Positions 1 through 10,113 of a DNA stretch of 64,000 nucleotides are shown here, piece after piece; position 1 is the stretch's first letter; the number at the start of each line of letters is the position of its first letter. Both the position numbers and the translations under genes were made by a program. The notes under the pieces are model-generated. The model was not told the DNA's origin and did not search any database. It was given only the letters and a program-made list of their open reading frames with translations. This stretch comes from Fibrobacter sp. UWEL (GTDB lineage Bacteria; Fibrobacterota; Fibrobacteria; Fibrobacterales; Fibrobacteraceae): assembly GCF_900142535.1 (NCBI RefSeq), contig NZ_FRBE01000007.1:1-64000 (forward strand). The letters run 5' to 3'.

Positions 1-937
1 GATGAATGGATGGAAGATAAAGCTTACTTAACCGAGAAGGAGATGGGAAAATCCGCTTTTTGCGCATGAATTTACAGAAAAGGACTTGCCTAATCTCTTG
101 TATTGCTGAGCTCTGTGCAATTTCTTCAGTCCTACTCCATGAACCAAAGCAATAGACAAAAAGAAAAGGTGTTAGCACAAAGAAAAATTTTATAGCAAAG
201 GCAAGAACCATACTAAGCACATTAAATAAATTTCTATGGCATTTTCGACGCTTCATTTTATTAAAAAGGACATCTGCAATCCGATAGCACCAATAATGAA
301 TCTTACGGCAATACAAGTACTTTCTCCACCACTTAGAGATCTTATTCATTTTGGAGATGTACAATACCGCTTCTGCAACCAGGAGGGATGAGGTTACTGT
401 AATAAGCAAATCAACCATATCATCATAGATTGATTTCTTGAAATTAACATAAACGAAAACAACAAGGACGACCTTGACAAAAATTAATGCTGCAGCAAAT
501 ACCTCATAATAGTCGGGCATGGATGAAATTCCTCTACCCAAACCATACTTATTATTTTTAAAAATAGTGTTATATGCATTTTTGTCACATACTGAACGAC
601 GAATTGAATCATTCACAACCTGTTCTCTCCTAAAACCCCAGCCATTTAAAATCAAAATTATCGTCAAGAAGAATAAAACACATTCAACAGCAGACACGGT
701 GTAAATAAGAAACGAAATTGAAAACTTATCAGGCAAAGAAGAATTTTCAGTCATCGCGTAAATAGCAAAAATAAAATCGCCCGAATCACACGTTGTATGA
801 ATCAATACATATCCAAAAACAGTAAAGATTGCTAAAAGTGCAACAAATAATTTCAAAAAAAGCTGTTGCCCATTATTTGCATTTTCTGCAAATTGACGAT
901 GCAAGTCCGTCAGCAAAACATCTTCCTTTTCCAACAT
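1..937 (-). CDS. Hypothetical multi-pass membrane protein (partial, runs off left edge)
   Basis: Reading the minus strand from the ATG at 937 gives an uninterrupted frame to base 1, so the 3' end lies outside the window. The start has a good ribosome site (GGAGG, 7 nt before ATG). The N-terminus is MLEKEDVLLTDLHRQF. Hydrophobic stretches follow at about residues 29-46 (LKLFVALLAIFTVFGYVL), 75-98, 148-166, 177-190 and 235-258, separated by basic and aromatic-rich segments. I recognise no family. It lies 116 bp beyond the end of the Wadjet operon, behind a terminator, so it is probably a separate unit. It could be a membrane effector belonging to the defence island or an unrelated gene; nothing in the sequence decides this. 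Confidence 0.65.
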   Translation of the reverse strand, partial: MLEKEDVLLTDLHRQFAENANNGQQLFLKLFVALLAIFTVFGYVLIHTTCDSGDFIFAIYAMTENSSLPDKFSISFLIYTVSAVECVLFFLTIILILNGWGFRREQVVNDSIRRSVCDKNAYNTIFKNNKYGLGRGISSMPDYYEVFAAALIFVKVVLVVFVYVNFKKSIYDDMVDLLITVTSSLLVAEAVLYISKMNKISKWWRKYLYCRKIHYWCYRIADVLFNKMKRRKCHRNLFNVLSMVLAFAIKFFFVLTPFLFVYCFGSWSRTEEIAQSSAIQEIRQVLFCKFMRKKRIFPSPSRLSKLYLPSIH

Positions 938-970
938 ATCATAACCTCCATTTTTGAAGGCCAATAATAG

Positions 971-1000
971 AAAAAGACGACTGCATCAAAGCAATCGTCC
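971..1000 (-). terminator. Rho-independent terminator closing the Wadjet operon
   Basis: On the minus strand a 9-bp stem with one mismatch (GACGATTGC / GCAGTCGTC, loop TTTGAT) is followed directly by five T residues. It starts about 50 bp after the jetD stop codon. Confidence 0.7.
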
Positions 1001-1052
1001 CTAGCAATCACGTATTTTCCATTAGAAGCGTTCTTAAAAAACTATAACAAAC

Positions 1053-2273
1053 CTATCTTTCGTTCCAGCTGATGATTTCCTGTTCCAGTTTGACGTTATT
1101 ATCCTGCATGTACTGTGCAATTTCAACATATTTTCCAGATTTAATCAACCCATTAGCCTTTATCCGGTCGTTTTCGACAAGAGGCTTGCAGTATTTTTCG
1201 TATTGTTTTAGCTGGTCAACGCTCATGCAATACGGTTTGAAGTCTATTCCGGTTTTCAGCTTTAGGTTTTCAAGAATCAAAAAGCCATCGGGATCAATGT
1301 CACCGAAGTGATAAAATTCCAATGATGCATTTTGTTGTTGTACCAACCGGATAAAATTGCGCTTGGCAGTATTATGATAGCCGCTTAGATAAACAAAGAA
1401 CGTATCATCGTGCTGAACACGATTGAACGACGTTAAGTTTTCAACCGTCATCAAGACGTTTTCAGAGATTTCAATCTTCGTTATTGTTTTGAGGGCCGTA
1501 GAAGGTAAAGCCAACGGTCTTTCTCGTAAAACGTTTACAACGTCACCGTTATCAAAGACAATCTTTGCATTGCCTTTGAAATGCACATACGAGGGATTGG
1601 GATAGACGTTCAATTCTTCCAGGATTTTCTTTTCAAATTCTTTGGGATCCAATTCCTGAGAAGCCAATTCATCAAACGTACCACTCTCGCACAAAATCTT
1701 GCACACCTGGGATCTATAGGACCTTTCCCAAAGTTTTGAATCGTGAGCGACTTCGATGGACAATTCACGTTCAAGAATTTCCTGTTGATTGTTCAGGATG
1801 TAATCAAGGAACTTTACAATGACTTTTGCAGTATCCAGAGGATAGGATTCTTTTTTACCTTGATTGATGCGTTCAATTTGCGCTTTACAAAAGCAGCTTA
1901 TAACAGCATGCTTCTCCAGGCAAGATGCATAGAAATCCAAGGCTTCCTGCTGAAGGACTTTTTTTTCTTTTACGCCAAGAATGTCGCGGATTTGATTCCA
2001 AGCATTTTCTGTATCGACTGCGAGGATTTTTGCAATGCGATTTCCAGAGCAAACGATTTCAACGAAGCCTTCCTGCTGAAGCAATGCGGCTTCTTGCTCA
2101 AAATTTTTGACCTCATCTACATCTGCAAAATCATCTTCGTACTGGGCGAAGATCTTTGACGGCTCTACTGCAAAGGATTGGCGAACAGAGTTTTCGCCTT
2201 TATAGCTTTTGCTCTTTTCATACTTCTGCAAAAGCTTCGTCAGAATCAGTTTTTGTCGAGCACTTAGATTCAT
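1053..2273 (-). CDS. jetD: Wadjet plasmid/phage-defence nuclease subunit JetD
   Basis: Wadjet is an SMC-type complex that recognises and cleaves closed circular plasmid DNA; JetD is the Toprim-fold (topoisomerase VI-like) nuclease subunit. This 406-aa protein has a mixed helical N-terminal half and a C-terminal domain of DUF2220 type. Toprim-like acidic residues are visible in 'VENLTSF' (about residue 277) and 'GDIDPDGF' (about residue 322). Its ATG overlaps the jetC stop as ATGA (2270-2273), so the two are translationally coupled. It is the last gene of the four-gene set and is followed by a terminator. Family assignment follows from motif plus operon context. Confidence 0.9.
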   Translation of the reverse strand: MNLSARQKLILTKLLQKYEKSKSYKGENSVRQSFAVEPSKIFAQYEDDFADVDEVKNFEQEAALLQQEGFVEIVCSGNRIAKILAVDTENAWNQIRDILGVKEKKVLQQEALDFYASCLEKHAVISCFCKAQIERINQGKKESYPLDTAKVIVKFLDYILNNQQEILERELSIEVAHDSKLWERSYRSQVCKILCESGTFDELASQELDPKEFEKKILEELNVYPNPSYVHFKGNAKIVFDNGDVVNVLRERPLALPSTALKTITKIEISENVLMTVENLTSFNRVQHDDTFFVYLSGYHNTAKRNFIRLVQQQNASLEFYHFGDIDPDGFLILENLKLKTGIDFKPYCMSVDQLKQYEKYCKPLVENDRIKANGLIKSGKYVEIAQYMQDNNVKLEQEIISWNER

Positions 2274-5200
2274 ACAACAGACTTCCTGATACCTTCTTCT
2301 GCATAGGTGTATTTGCCATCGGAATACAACGCCACCGTATTGTCAATATGGCTACCAATGCTGTCAATTTTCTCAGGCGGAGCTGCATAAAACACCTGAA
2401 AATGATTTTCTTCTAGGAATCGGACCATCTGCTCAATTCGTTCCTTAGACAAGGCCGAGAACGCTTCGTCGATGAAAGCGACGCGAGCGCAATTCTTTTC
2501 CTTAGGGTAGAACTGCATCAAGCTGGCGGCAAGAATGATGAAGTAAGGCGTTTGTTTTTCGCCACCGCTCGCGGAGCCTTGCTTTTGAGAAAGATCCATT
2601 TCTTCGCCATTCTTACGGCGAATACTCATATCGTAAACGAAATAGTTTCTGTAGTCCGAATATTCCATTTCATCGGAGCCCTGCTGCAGAATATCATCCA
2701 AGAATTTCTGGACATCCGCATTAAACTTGTCTTGAGAAACCTTCTGAGGATTAAAAAGATCTTGATTGAGAACACTTTCAAGATTATTGCAAATGTCAAA
2801 GAAAATCTTTCGGTCAGTCCGTTCTTCCATTTTGAACTGATAGAAATCAATGCCAAACGGAATTTTATTCAGTTCCTTATTGATGACATTAATTTCATCC
2901 CTAGCTTTTTCGATATTTTCCTTCAGTTCCGCGATAAAATCATGGAGGAACGCATTGCGCAGTTTTGTAGAAGCATCTTCCAGTTTGTTCTTTGCTTCAT
3001 CAAGTTTTGCATTGGCAATATCGCGATACTCTTCTCGGTAGAAAGGAATGAATTCAACACCGGTATAAGTCAAGTCACGTTCAGCAATCTTGTTATACTC
3101 AACTTGAATTTTGCAAAGAGCATCTTTACTTCGTTCCAGCTCCGAATCGGCCTTGGCAACTGTATTCTTGTCAAGAATGATGCAGTTCTGTTTTTGTTCA
3201 ACAGCCTTTGCATACGTTTCAAGCATTTCCTGCTCAAGTTCAAGGTTCTCACGCACCAAGCCCTGATAATCTACCATTTTACTTTCAATGTCCCGATTTA
3301 ATTCCTTAATCTTTTTTTCATTTTCAATTAGGGACGTTTTATTACTACCCACTTGTTCGCTCAAACCGTCGCTTATCTTTTTAAACTCCGCAACCTTCTC
3401 TTCAGCCATTTGAATTTCTTGCATGGCACGAAGCATTTCCGGACTCTTCTTAAGAACTTCAATTTCATTTGCAATCTGTCCAAGTTTCCCCTTCAACTGC
3501 GGGATTTTCTCTACAGATTCAAAATCATATTCTTCCGGATCCCATTCAATATTACTACACAGGCGCAACAAATCTCTCAATGCGTTAATTTGATCAGCAA
3601 GGCTCTGCAGATTTGCAGCGGTCTGTTCCTTTTCACGCTCCTTCATCTTCAGCTGCATCTCAACAACATTCTTGCCCAGGCAAGGAACAACTTCATTGAT
3701 TTTCATCATAGAAGCTGCATAGCTCTTAGCCAGCAAACCATCCTTCATCAAGCCGCCCTTCGGGTAATCATGAAGTTCTTCGATGGTATGGCAAAGATGA
3801 ATTCCATTCAGCAAATAATTGGCATACTTACGGGCAGCCTTATTCTTAATTTCAAGAATCTCGGCGGCAGAATCCTTTTCAATGTCGCTATCGGGGATTT
3901 TATCAGACAATATCACATTTGCGTTAGTGAGCTTTTTATCCTTAAGGATTCTCAAAGCCACATCGCAATATTCGTCATCGACAATCAGGTAATAACGTTT
4001 ACGTCCAAGGAAAGTTTCAATAGCCTTACGCCAGCTTTCATCCTTGATTTCTTCCACCAGTTCCGCAAAGAAACGGACTTCTGACTTAATTGAGCGATTT
4101 TCAAATTCTTCCTGAATCGCAAGCTTAGCACTTTCCGCGTCACGAGGGTAAATGACTTTTTGAGCCTGCAATGCCTTGATATCTTTATCAATATCAGCAA
4201 GTTTTTCCCTACATTCCTTCGCACGGTCCGCCAAACGAACCTTATTTGCCGTATATTCTTCGGTAATAGCCTGAATTTGATTCCCAAATTCAATGAATCT
4301 AGTCTGCTTTTCAGACGCGTCAACACCTTCTTCAGCCAGATTCTTAAGAACTTCCTGAGATTCCCTAGAAATCTGGATATCGTTTTCAATTTGCGGGAGC
4401 AATTGCGTTATGGCAACCTGGAGATTTTTCAAATCAGCAATAGCCGATTCGCAAGCACTAATATCGTCCTTACATTTCTTCAGATCATTATTCTTATCAT
4501 CTAGCGAATCACTGAGCGTTCTATTGGAATCCTTAACCTTAACAAGGTTCTCACGAGCAGCCTCTAAATCAAAATCTACAGTTTTCTTCCGTGACTCCAA
4601 TTTGCACTGTTCAAGCACCAGCGTTTTAGAACGGACCTCGCAAGCACTCAGGTCCTGCTTATCCTTCTGAAGATACTGGTAGCTAAACATCATCTTACGA
4701 ATTTTCATGTACTTCAGCTGTTTTTCGTAAGCGGTTGTTGCAGTTTCAATTTTCTCCAAAAGCTCCTTGCGCTTTTGGTTATTCTCCAGCATTTGCAGGG
4801 CTTCGGTATAATGATTTTTCTGTTCCCTCAAAGACTGCAGGGAATTCACATCATTCTGAACAAGAACGGAGTCCTTCACGAACTTTTCCACATTCTTTTC
4901 AGGCTTAAATGCCATCATCTTCAGGATCTTTTCGACATACTTTTTAAAGTCACCATCACTAACGCGAAGGCCCAACGCTCTTGCAATCGCAGACTTTGCC
5001 TTTTCGCGGCCAAGCATTTCCGAAGCCTTTACAGGAATTCCCTTTCTAGTAAGGTTCTTCCCGCTGGCAATACTTAGCTTTCCATTTTCTGCAGTTCTGA
5101 AATTAAAATCCTCAATCTTTGCATTTGGGAAAATAAACCATTTAGATTCAGCAGAATCTTGAGCAGATCGGGATTCAATGTTCACTCCAACGACAAAATC

Positions 5201-5509
5201 ACCTTCTGTGGGGGAATTGAATTCCATTACAATATAACTGACTACGGCATCCTTTCGAAGGTATCGATCTGCGCCATTTGTCTTTCGGTCGCCATGAATA
5301 TAAGCGTTTACCGTTCTTTCCTTGTCATCGGCAGCACGGTTAAACTGCGTATTGGCGAACAGCAAATAAGACATGGCGTCAAGAATCGTAGTCTTTCCGG
5401 TGCCATTAACGCCAGTAAACAAAGTAGAACTACCCAATTCAATGCAAACGTTCTGGAAGCAGGACCAGTTTATCAGAAGAAGTTTCTTAGCGGTTTTACG
5501 GAATTCCAT
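2270..5509 (-). CDS. jetC: Wadjet SMC-like ATPase JetC
   Basis: JetC is the MukB/SMC-like motor of Wadjet, thought to extrude DNA loops so that plasmids are sensed by size and topology. The N-terminus holds a Walker A, GVNGTGKTT, at about residues 33-41. The middle (about 200-950) is long charged helix-forming sequence typical of SMC coiled coils, with a hinge-like insert near residues 450-620. The C-terminus carries the ABC signature region (SGGEKQTPYF, about 980) and Walker B (ARVAFIDEAF, about 1010). The length of 1079 aa is normal for the family. It starts 2 nt after the jetB stop and overlaps jetD by 4 nt. Confidence 0.92.
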   Translation of the reverse strand: MEFRKTAKKLLLINWSCFQNVCIELGSSTLFTGVNGTGKTTILDAMSYLLFANTQFNRAADDKERTVNAYIHGDRKTNGADRYLRKDAVVSYIVMEFNSPTEGDFVVGVNIESRSAQDSAESKWFIFPNAKIEDFNFRTAENGKLSIASGKNLTRKGIPVKASEMLGREKAKSAIARALGLRVSDGDFKKYVEKILKMMAFKPEKNVEKFVKDSVLVQNDVNSLQSLREQKNHYTEALQMLENNQKRKELLEKIETATTAYEKQLKYMKIRKMMFSYQYLQKDKQDLSACEVRSKTLVLEQCKLESRKKTVDFDLEAARENLVKVKDSNRTLSDSLDDKNNDLKKCKDDISACESAIADLKNLQVAITQLLPQIENDIQISRESQEVLKNLAEEGVDASEKQTRFIEFGNQIQAITEEYTANKVRLADRAKECREKLADIDKDIKALQAQKVIYPRDAESAKLAIQEEFENRSIKSEVRFFAELVEEIKDESWRKAIETFLGRKRYYLIVDDEYCDVALRILKDKKLTNANVILSDKIPDSDIEKDSAAEILEIKNKAARKYANYLLNGIHLCHTIEELHDYPKGGLMKDGLLAKSYAASMMKINEVVPCLGKNVVEMQLKMKEREKEQTAANLQSLADQINALRDLLRLCSNIEWDPEEYDFESVEKIPQLKGKLGQIANEIEVLKKSPEMLRAMQEIQMAEEKVAEFKKISDGLSEQVGSNKTSLIENEKKIKELNRDIESKMVDYQGLVRENLELEQEMLETYAKAVEQKQNCIILDKNTVAKADSELERSKDALCKIQVEYNKIAERDLTYTGVEFIPFYREEYRDIANAKLDEAKNKLEDASTKLRNAFLHDFIAELKENIEKARDEINVINKELNKIPFGIDFYQFKMEERTDRKIFFDICNNLESVLNQDLFNPQKVSQDKFNADVQKFLDDILQQGSDEMEYSDYRNYFVYDMSIRRKNGEEMDLSQKQGSASGGEKQTPYFIILAASLMQFYPKEKNCARVAFIDEAFSALSKERIEQMVRFLEENHFQVFYAAPPEKIDSIGSHIDNTVALYSDGKYTYAEEGIRKSVV

Positions 5510-5511
5510 GA

Positions 5512-6165
5512 TTATTCTTCCTCCCCTTCTGCATCAAAGCTATCATCCACAATATCTTCGTTTTGAGGACCTGCATTTAGCATTTTTTCTCGGACACCTG
5601 CTACAAATGTGGCAAATTCAGATTCATCCAATGCGAATTGAATAGACGGGTAAAGAACAATCACGCGTTCGTTATCAGGAGCATTCCAATTGACAAAAAT
5701 CAAATTGTACCTAGCGAAAAGTTGAAGCGCAGTTTTCAAATTACTCTTGATATCAAAAGCGCCCTTGAATTCAAACTTTTCAAGTTCCGCATTCAATTCC
5801 GGGAACGAGGTTGTGATTTGTTTGGATAAAGAACCCGATTGAACCTTATCCATATACAACGTCCACAAACAGCAAAGAATGATACTCTGGAACTTGTTGA
5901 ATTTCTGCTTTGAAACAACGACATCGGTGCTGTTATTCTGGAGCATCACCACCCCATTATCCTTCACCACAATATCAAAGCCCATCAAATCCAAATAATC
6001 CGAGAACAAACCTTCGTTGGATTTAACAAAGAAAAACATCTTGCGATTATCATCATCCATATCGCGAACAATGAAGGTTTCTTTCAAAAGACGGCGGCAA
6101 CATTTCTTGAATACCAACTTTTCGGAAGCTGTAAGATCATCCCACATTTCATTAATTGTTGACAT
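5512..6165 (-). CDS. jetB: Wadjet kleisin-associated (MukE-like) subunit JetB
   Basis: This is a DUF4194-type protein of about 217 aa, the MukE-like winged-helix subunit that bridges JetA and JetC. I place the start at 6165 (MSTINEMWDDL). GGAGG lies just upstream, and longer versions would overlap jetA more without a ribosome site. Even so the gene begins 14 nt inside the 3' end of jetA. The C-terminus is strongly acidic (…DDSFDAEGEEE). Gene order JetA-JetB-JetC-JetD with overlaps is the classic Wadjet layout. Confidence 0.88.
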   Translation of the reverse strand: MSTINEMWDDLTASEKLVFKKCCRRLLKETFIVRDMDDDNRKMFFFVKSNEGLFSDYLDLMGFDIVVKDNGVVMLQNNSTDVVVSKQKFNKFQSIILCCLWTLYMDKVQSGSLSKQITTSFPELNAELEKFEFKGAFDIKSNLKTALQLFARYNLIFVNWNAPDNERVIVLYPSIQFALDESEFATFVAGVREKMLNAGPQNEDIVDDSFDAEGEEE

Positions 6166-7555
6166 CTTTCTTTGCCCTCCAATGTCGAATCTTGAATTCA
6201 TCCGATTCAACAAAATCGTCATCAATTTCTACCAAGTAGCCGTTATCGCGAGCGTATGTCACGGCAGCCATAGATGCAAGAACATCCTTTTTGTCGTTCA
6301 AGCTTAAATCAGAGCTATCGACCTTACCATTGGCCGATTGACTATCCAGGAATTGCTTCATCAGCTCCTTGGAATACGGATTATAAGATTCATTCTGCAA
6401 CTGAAGCTTTTGACGTTCCCGTTCTTCGGCACTCATCTCCACCACGTCGGCCTCGATATTCGTTTGAATACTCTGGTTTTTATGAGGATAATGGATCGAT
6501 GTTCTATCCACAAATTCGTAATCATGGATATGGAAAAGGTACTGGATTTCTTCGTCAATCTTATTCAGTTTGTCATCATCAAGATTCTGCACCAGATAGC
6601 GAACCGTTTCTTCCACATTGCCGCGATTATCCCGGCCCTTATTTCGGAGAATACGCTCACGGGCTACCGCAATCTTGATATACGCATTAATCTGATCCTT
6701 AATGCGCTTCATAATTTTGTTGTAGTCATCATGGAGAAAGCGTCTAGTACTATCCAGCATCCTGACGACCTTATCTTCTGCAATTGTCCTGGAGCAGCCT
6801 TCTTCGTCCATAACACTTTGCGTAAGGGATCCAAAATATCCGATTCCCTTGAATTCCTCTAATCGTCTAGAAATCTTTTCGCGATACAGATGGATATTTT
6901 GTTGCTGGACAAGGCGCGAATATTCCTTAATAAAGTCCCCATCGCAATACTTGATGATATTCTCTGTCAAGCTAACCAAGGAACCTTCCCTGAGCATGCC
7001 CTCAATGATCTTTTTGATGGACGTGGCCAGTTTCTTTAACGCCGATGAAAGTTTACGAGCCTCATCGTACACAGGCGTCAAAATCAACTTGTACGGGTTC
7101 TGTTCACCCTGGGACCAATGCTCCAAGGTGTTATAAATCGTATAGATAGAAACGGAGAATTCCGACCGTTTCGGATTCTTTAGTCCCTCAATAAACTGGG
7201 ACAAAGCAAGACCGTTATCCGTCATTACGATGGTCTTTTCCAATGTGGAATCATCGGTTTCTTCTTCTAGCCAGCCGGCATCAACAAAACGACGAATGAT
7301 AAAATTCGCCTTGACATTCCATTCTGATTCTCCAGCAGATACTGCTGAATTATTTTCTTGGATATCAATGTGATTTTCTAATAGGAATGCTGCGATCGAG
7401 TCACGGACAACATCACGAGCGATCCTATACGAAATTTCATCTTCGTACAGGCCATAAATCTTCAACAAAAGCTCTGAATACGCAGCCCTATTTGGGTTGC
7501 CACTTCCAAGAATTGTGAAGAAATCCGCTGGGATTATGTCAAAAACACTATGCAC
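6152..7555 (-). CDS. jetA: Wadjet kleisin-like subunit JetA
   Basis: This is a 467-aa JetA-family protein, the MukF-like kleisin of the complex. The opening 'MHSVFDIIPADFFTILGSGN' and the winged-helix-like N-terminal third match the DUF5716 style of JetA rather than the DUF3375 style. By memory, that points to a type II/III rather than a type I Wadjet; the subtype is an inference. A helical middle (about 230-310) precedes a long C-terminal tail. The gene starts 10 nt after the rhuM-like gene ends, so it is probably cotranscribed with it. Confidence 0.87.
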   Translation of the reverse strand: MHSVFDIIPADFFTILGSGNPNRAAYSELLLKIYGLYEDEISYRIARDVVRDSIAAFLLENHIDIQENNSAVSAGESEWNVKANFIIRRFVDAGWLEEETDDSTLEKTIVMTDNGLALSQFIEGLKNPKRSEFSVSIYTIYNTLEHWSQGEQNPYKLILTPVYDEARKLSSALKKLATSIKKIIEGMLREGSLVSLTENIIKYCDGDFIKEYSRLVQQQNIHLYREKISRRLEEFKGIGYFGSLTQSVMDEEGCSRTIAEDKVVRMLDSTRRFLHDDYNKIMKRIKDQINAYIKIAVARERILRNKGRDNRGNVEETVRYLVQNLDDDKLNKIDEEIQYLFHIHDYEFVDRTSIHYPHKNQSIQTNIEADVVEMSAEERERQKLQLQNESYNPYSKELMKQFLDSQSANGKVDSSDLSLNDKKDVLASMAAVTYARDNGYLVEIDDDFVESDEFKIRHWRAKKDVNN

Positions 7556-7565
7556 AAGCTAAAAC

Positions 7566-8606
7566 TCATTTTTCCAAATGTTTCGCCTTGCTTTCGATTT
7601 CTCGCAATTCAGCCATATCAGCATCATCGGCCTCAACAGCCTCCTGAGTTCTACGACGTTCGGCAAAGGCATCATATATTTCGGACACATGATCTTCCAT
7701 CTGTTTATTGGAAATATGCCCCTTATCCCGCAAAACACTCTTATTCTGGAAGTTCAGCAAGGCATCAACGTTATCACGCCAAAAATCAAGAGTCAGGTCC
7801 TTACGCTCCTTCACCCGCAATTCAGCAGAATCCAAAAACAGGACTGTCAACCGATTCAACGAATCAATTTCATCACTGGACAAATAATTTTTTGCAATAA
7901 AAATATCCTGTTTGCGCACCACGTTTCCTTGCCATGACGTCAACCCCATATTCGGTTTTTCAGCAGCGGCTCGATCGTATATAATCTCTGCAGCAGTTCT
8001 ATTGGCAACCGCGAAAAGCAGCTTGTTCTGGGTTTCGGCAAAGAACATCTGCGTAGCCTTATCGGATGCATCGTAATCACTGCTTAAAGCAAGTAAATCT
8101 CGTACCTTCTGATAAAAACGTTTTTCGGAGGCTCTGATATCACGAATGCGCTCAAGAAGTTCATCAAAGTAGTCAGGACGGCCATCAGGATTCTTGAGTC
8201 GATCGTCATCAATATCAAAACCCTTAATCATGAACTGTTTAAGGTGCTGATTCGCCCAAATACGGAACTGAACTCCTCTTTTGCTTCGGACCCTAAAACC
8301 GATAGCCAGAATCATATCCAAAGAGTAAAACCGTACGTTGTAATTCTTACCATCATCGGCAGTTATTAAATAATCCTTAATAACTGAATTTTCGTCTAAC
8401 TCTTTATCCTGCAAGACATTGGCGATGTGTATGTTGATATTCGGCACAGAGGTGGCAAAAAGTTCGGCCATCTGTTTTTGGTTCATCCATACATTACCAT
8501 CCTTGGCCATTAAGGCGACTTTTGCCTTGCCATCAAGGGTATTGTAGATGATGATACTCCGTTCCGCATTCTCCACGGCATTGCCTTTTTCGTTTTTTTT
8601 CGTCAT
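7566..8606 (-). CDS. RhuM-family (virulence-associated) protein
   Basis: This 346-aa protein matches the RhuM family in its core: an N-terminal domain with 'VWMNQKQMAELFATSVPNIN' (helix-turn-helix-like, about 40-60) and 'FYSLDMILAIGFRVRSKRG' (about 92-110), followed by the family's helical C-terminal half. RhuM proteins are common on genomic islands and beside restriction genes; their biochemical role is not settled. Here it sits 10 nt upstream of jetA and 94 nt downstream of mcrC, so it is more tightly coupled to Wadjet than to McrBC. The C-terminus is rich in E, D and K. It may be a regulator or an auxiliary factor. Confidence 0.85.
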   Translation of the reverse strand: MTKKNEKGNAVENAERSIIIYNTLDGKAKVALMAKDGNVWMNQKQMAELFATSVPNINIHIANVLQDKELDENSVIKDYLITADDGKNYNVRFYSLDMILAIGFRVRSKRGVQFRIWANQHLKQFMIKGFDIDDDRLKNPDGRPDYFDELLERIRDIRASEKRFYQKVRDLLALSSDYDASDKATQMFFAETQNKLLFAVANRTAAEIIYDRAAAEKPNMGLTSWQGNVVRKQDIFIAKNYLSSDEIDSLNRLTVLFLDSAELRVKERKDLTLDFWRDNVDALLNFQNKSVLRDKGHISNKQMEDHVSEIYDAFAERRRTQEAVEADDADMAELREIESKAKHLEK

Positions 8607-8700
8607 ATTACGCCTAATTTTTCCGGAATTTGCCTGAATTCACATTCCCCATAAATATACCTTCATTCAATTGTCAAATTTTGTCAAACCGCGCTATATT

Positions 8701-10113
8701 TCACTGCTGCGACGAAATTTTCTTCACTGGCAATGGCACCGCAATCTTGTAGAAACCTTCAAAAGCCTTAATTTCGTCGCTTTGGCTGATGATGGAGGCA
8801 TTTTTGTCGAAGAAATTTGTGCAGGAACATTTATCCTCAGCGATTGCATCGGGCGTTTCGCCATCATCATTTTCTTCTACCTGGATAACTGGGTAAACAA
8901 TCACGCAATCAGGGAATAGCTTACCCATTTCGCCTTCGACAGAACATTTTCCCCAACCTAAGGCGTCCAGAATTTTTCTATCTCTCGCATATCCGCTAAT
9001 TTCACGAACATCATCAACAATTCCCCGATTTCCCTTTTCATATCGAGGCTTATACTTAGCATCAAGAATGATTTTTTCGTCAGTCTTAACATAGTCCACT
9101 TGCGTTTTGTGGCGACCTTCTACTTGGAACTTGATTTTCCCAGGATAAGCCTCATTCAGTTTATGGAAAACATACATCTCGTAAAGACGGGACATGTCAA
9201 TGCAATATGGTTGGATGCTATGATCATTTCGGTTGGTCGAGCCGGTTTCGATGTCGTAATCAAAGTAGCGCAGGATCCTCTTCGCAACCTTTATCGCCTC
9301 AACATAATGTTTGAAAAGTTTGCTGTCGGATATCGACTTCACCTGCGATACGTTTACTTCGGCGGAAACGTTCTCAAAAGTAGATTCCAAGGTACTGATA
9401 TTTTGAAAAATCTCGTCAGAGACATTTTTTTTAAGGCTAGGGATGCCAAGCAGAGAATCTTTTGCCAATCCTAACGCTTTTTTCAGGAGACGATTTTCAG
9501 GGATATCTACAGTAAATTCTTGATATCGGCAAAAGACACGATCTTCTCGTTTGTTCAAGATATTCTTTTTTAGATGACTCTGAAAAAGAATGCGCCCGCG
9601 GACTTTGGATTGAAGATTTTCTTCGCGCATCAAGTACCCCTTGCGCAAACCACTTTTGGTCAGCTGGACGAGCAAAGACAAATAATGCAACAGCAACAAT
9701 GGCGTAATCAAGTTTTCTTGATTTTGCGGCAACGCAATAGAAGGCGCATCAACATCTATGGAATAGTAATTCGAAAAATACTTCGCTTCGTGTAACGACG
9801 ATACATTCAACGCAGTAACAAACATGCTAATGAAATCCGTTGAACATGAAGAGCTATCGGAATTGTTCATATCCTTCGGAACCACTTGAAATGGGATAGG
9901 CTTTTCACCGTCAATCTTCAACCATCCGGCGCCGATATAGTAGCTCGTCTGTAGATTTCCGTTAACGCCAAGATGAGGCTTGGCGCAGCACTTTTTCTCT
10001 TTTTCAGACGCAACAGCAAACGCCCTGCGAATGTCATCTTTACGATTCTCAAGGTCGCCGGTCACTTCAAAAGTACCGTGTTCTTTTGCCGTCAGAAACG
10101 ATTCCATAATCAC
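8701..10113 (-). CDS. mcrC: McrC-type nuclease subunit of a modification-dependent restriction system
   Basis: McrC pairs with the McrB motor to cut DNA carrying modified bases. This 470-aa protein has the family layout: an N-terminal β-rich part, a middle with 'LLLLHYLSLLVQLTKSGLRKGY' character (about 140-165) and 'SKVRGRI' (about 175), and a C-terminal PD-(D/E)XK nuclease core with 'QVDYVKTDEKIILDAKYKPRYE' (about 345-368), where D and the DAKYK motif are the metal and catalytic residues. The ATG overlaps the mcrB stop by 4 nt (10110-10113), indicating coupled translation. Confidence 0.9.
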   Translation of the reverse strand: MIMESFLTAKEHGTFEVTGDLENRKDDIRRAFAVASEKEKKCCAKPHLGVNGNLQTSYYIGAGWLKIDGEKPIPFQVVPKDMNNSDSSSCSTDFISMFVTALNVSSLHEAKYFSNYYSIDVDAPSIALPQNQENLITPLLLLHYLSLLVQLTKSGLRKGYLMREENLQSKVRGRILFQSHLKKNILNKREDRVFCRYQEFTVDIPENRLLKKALGLAKDSLLGIPSLKKNVSDEIFQNISTLESTFENVSAEVNVSQVKSISDSKLFKHYVEAIKVAKRILRYFDYDIETGSTNRNDHSIQPYCIDMSRLYEMYVFHKLNEAYPGKIKFQVEGRHKTQVDYVKTDEKIILDAKYKPRYEKGNRGIVDDVREISGYARDRKILDALGWGKCSVEGEMGKLFPDCVIVYPVIQVEENDDGETPDAIAEDKCSCTNFFDKNASIISQSDEIKAFEGFYKIAVPLPVKKISSQQ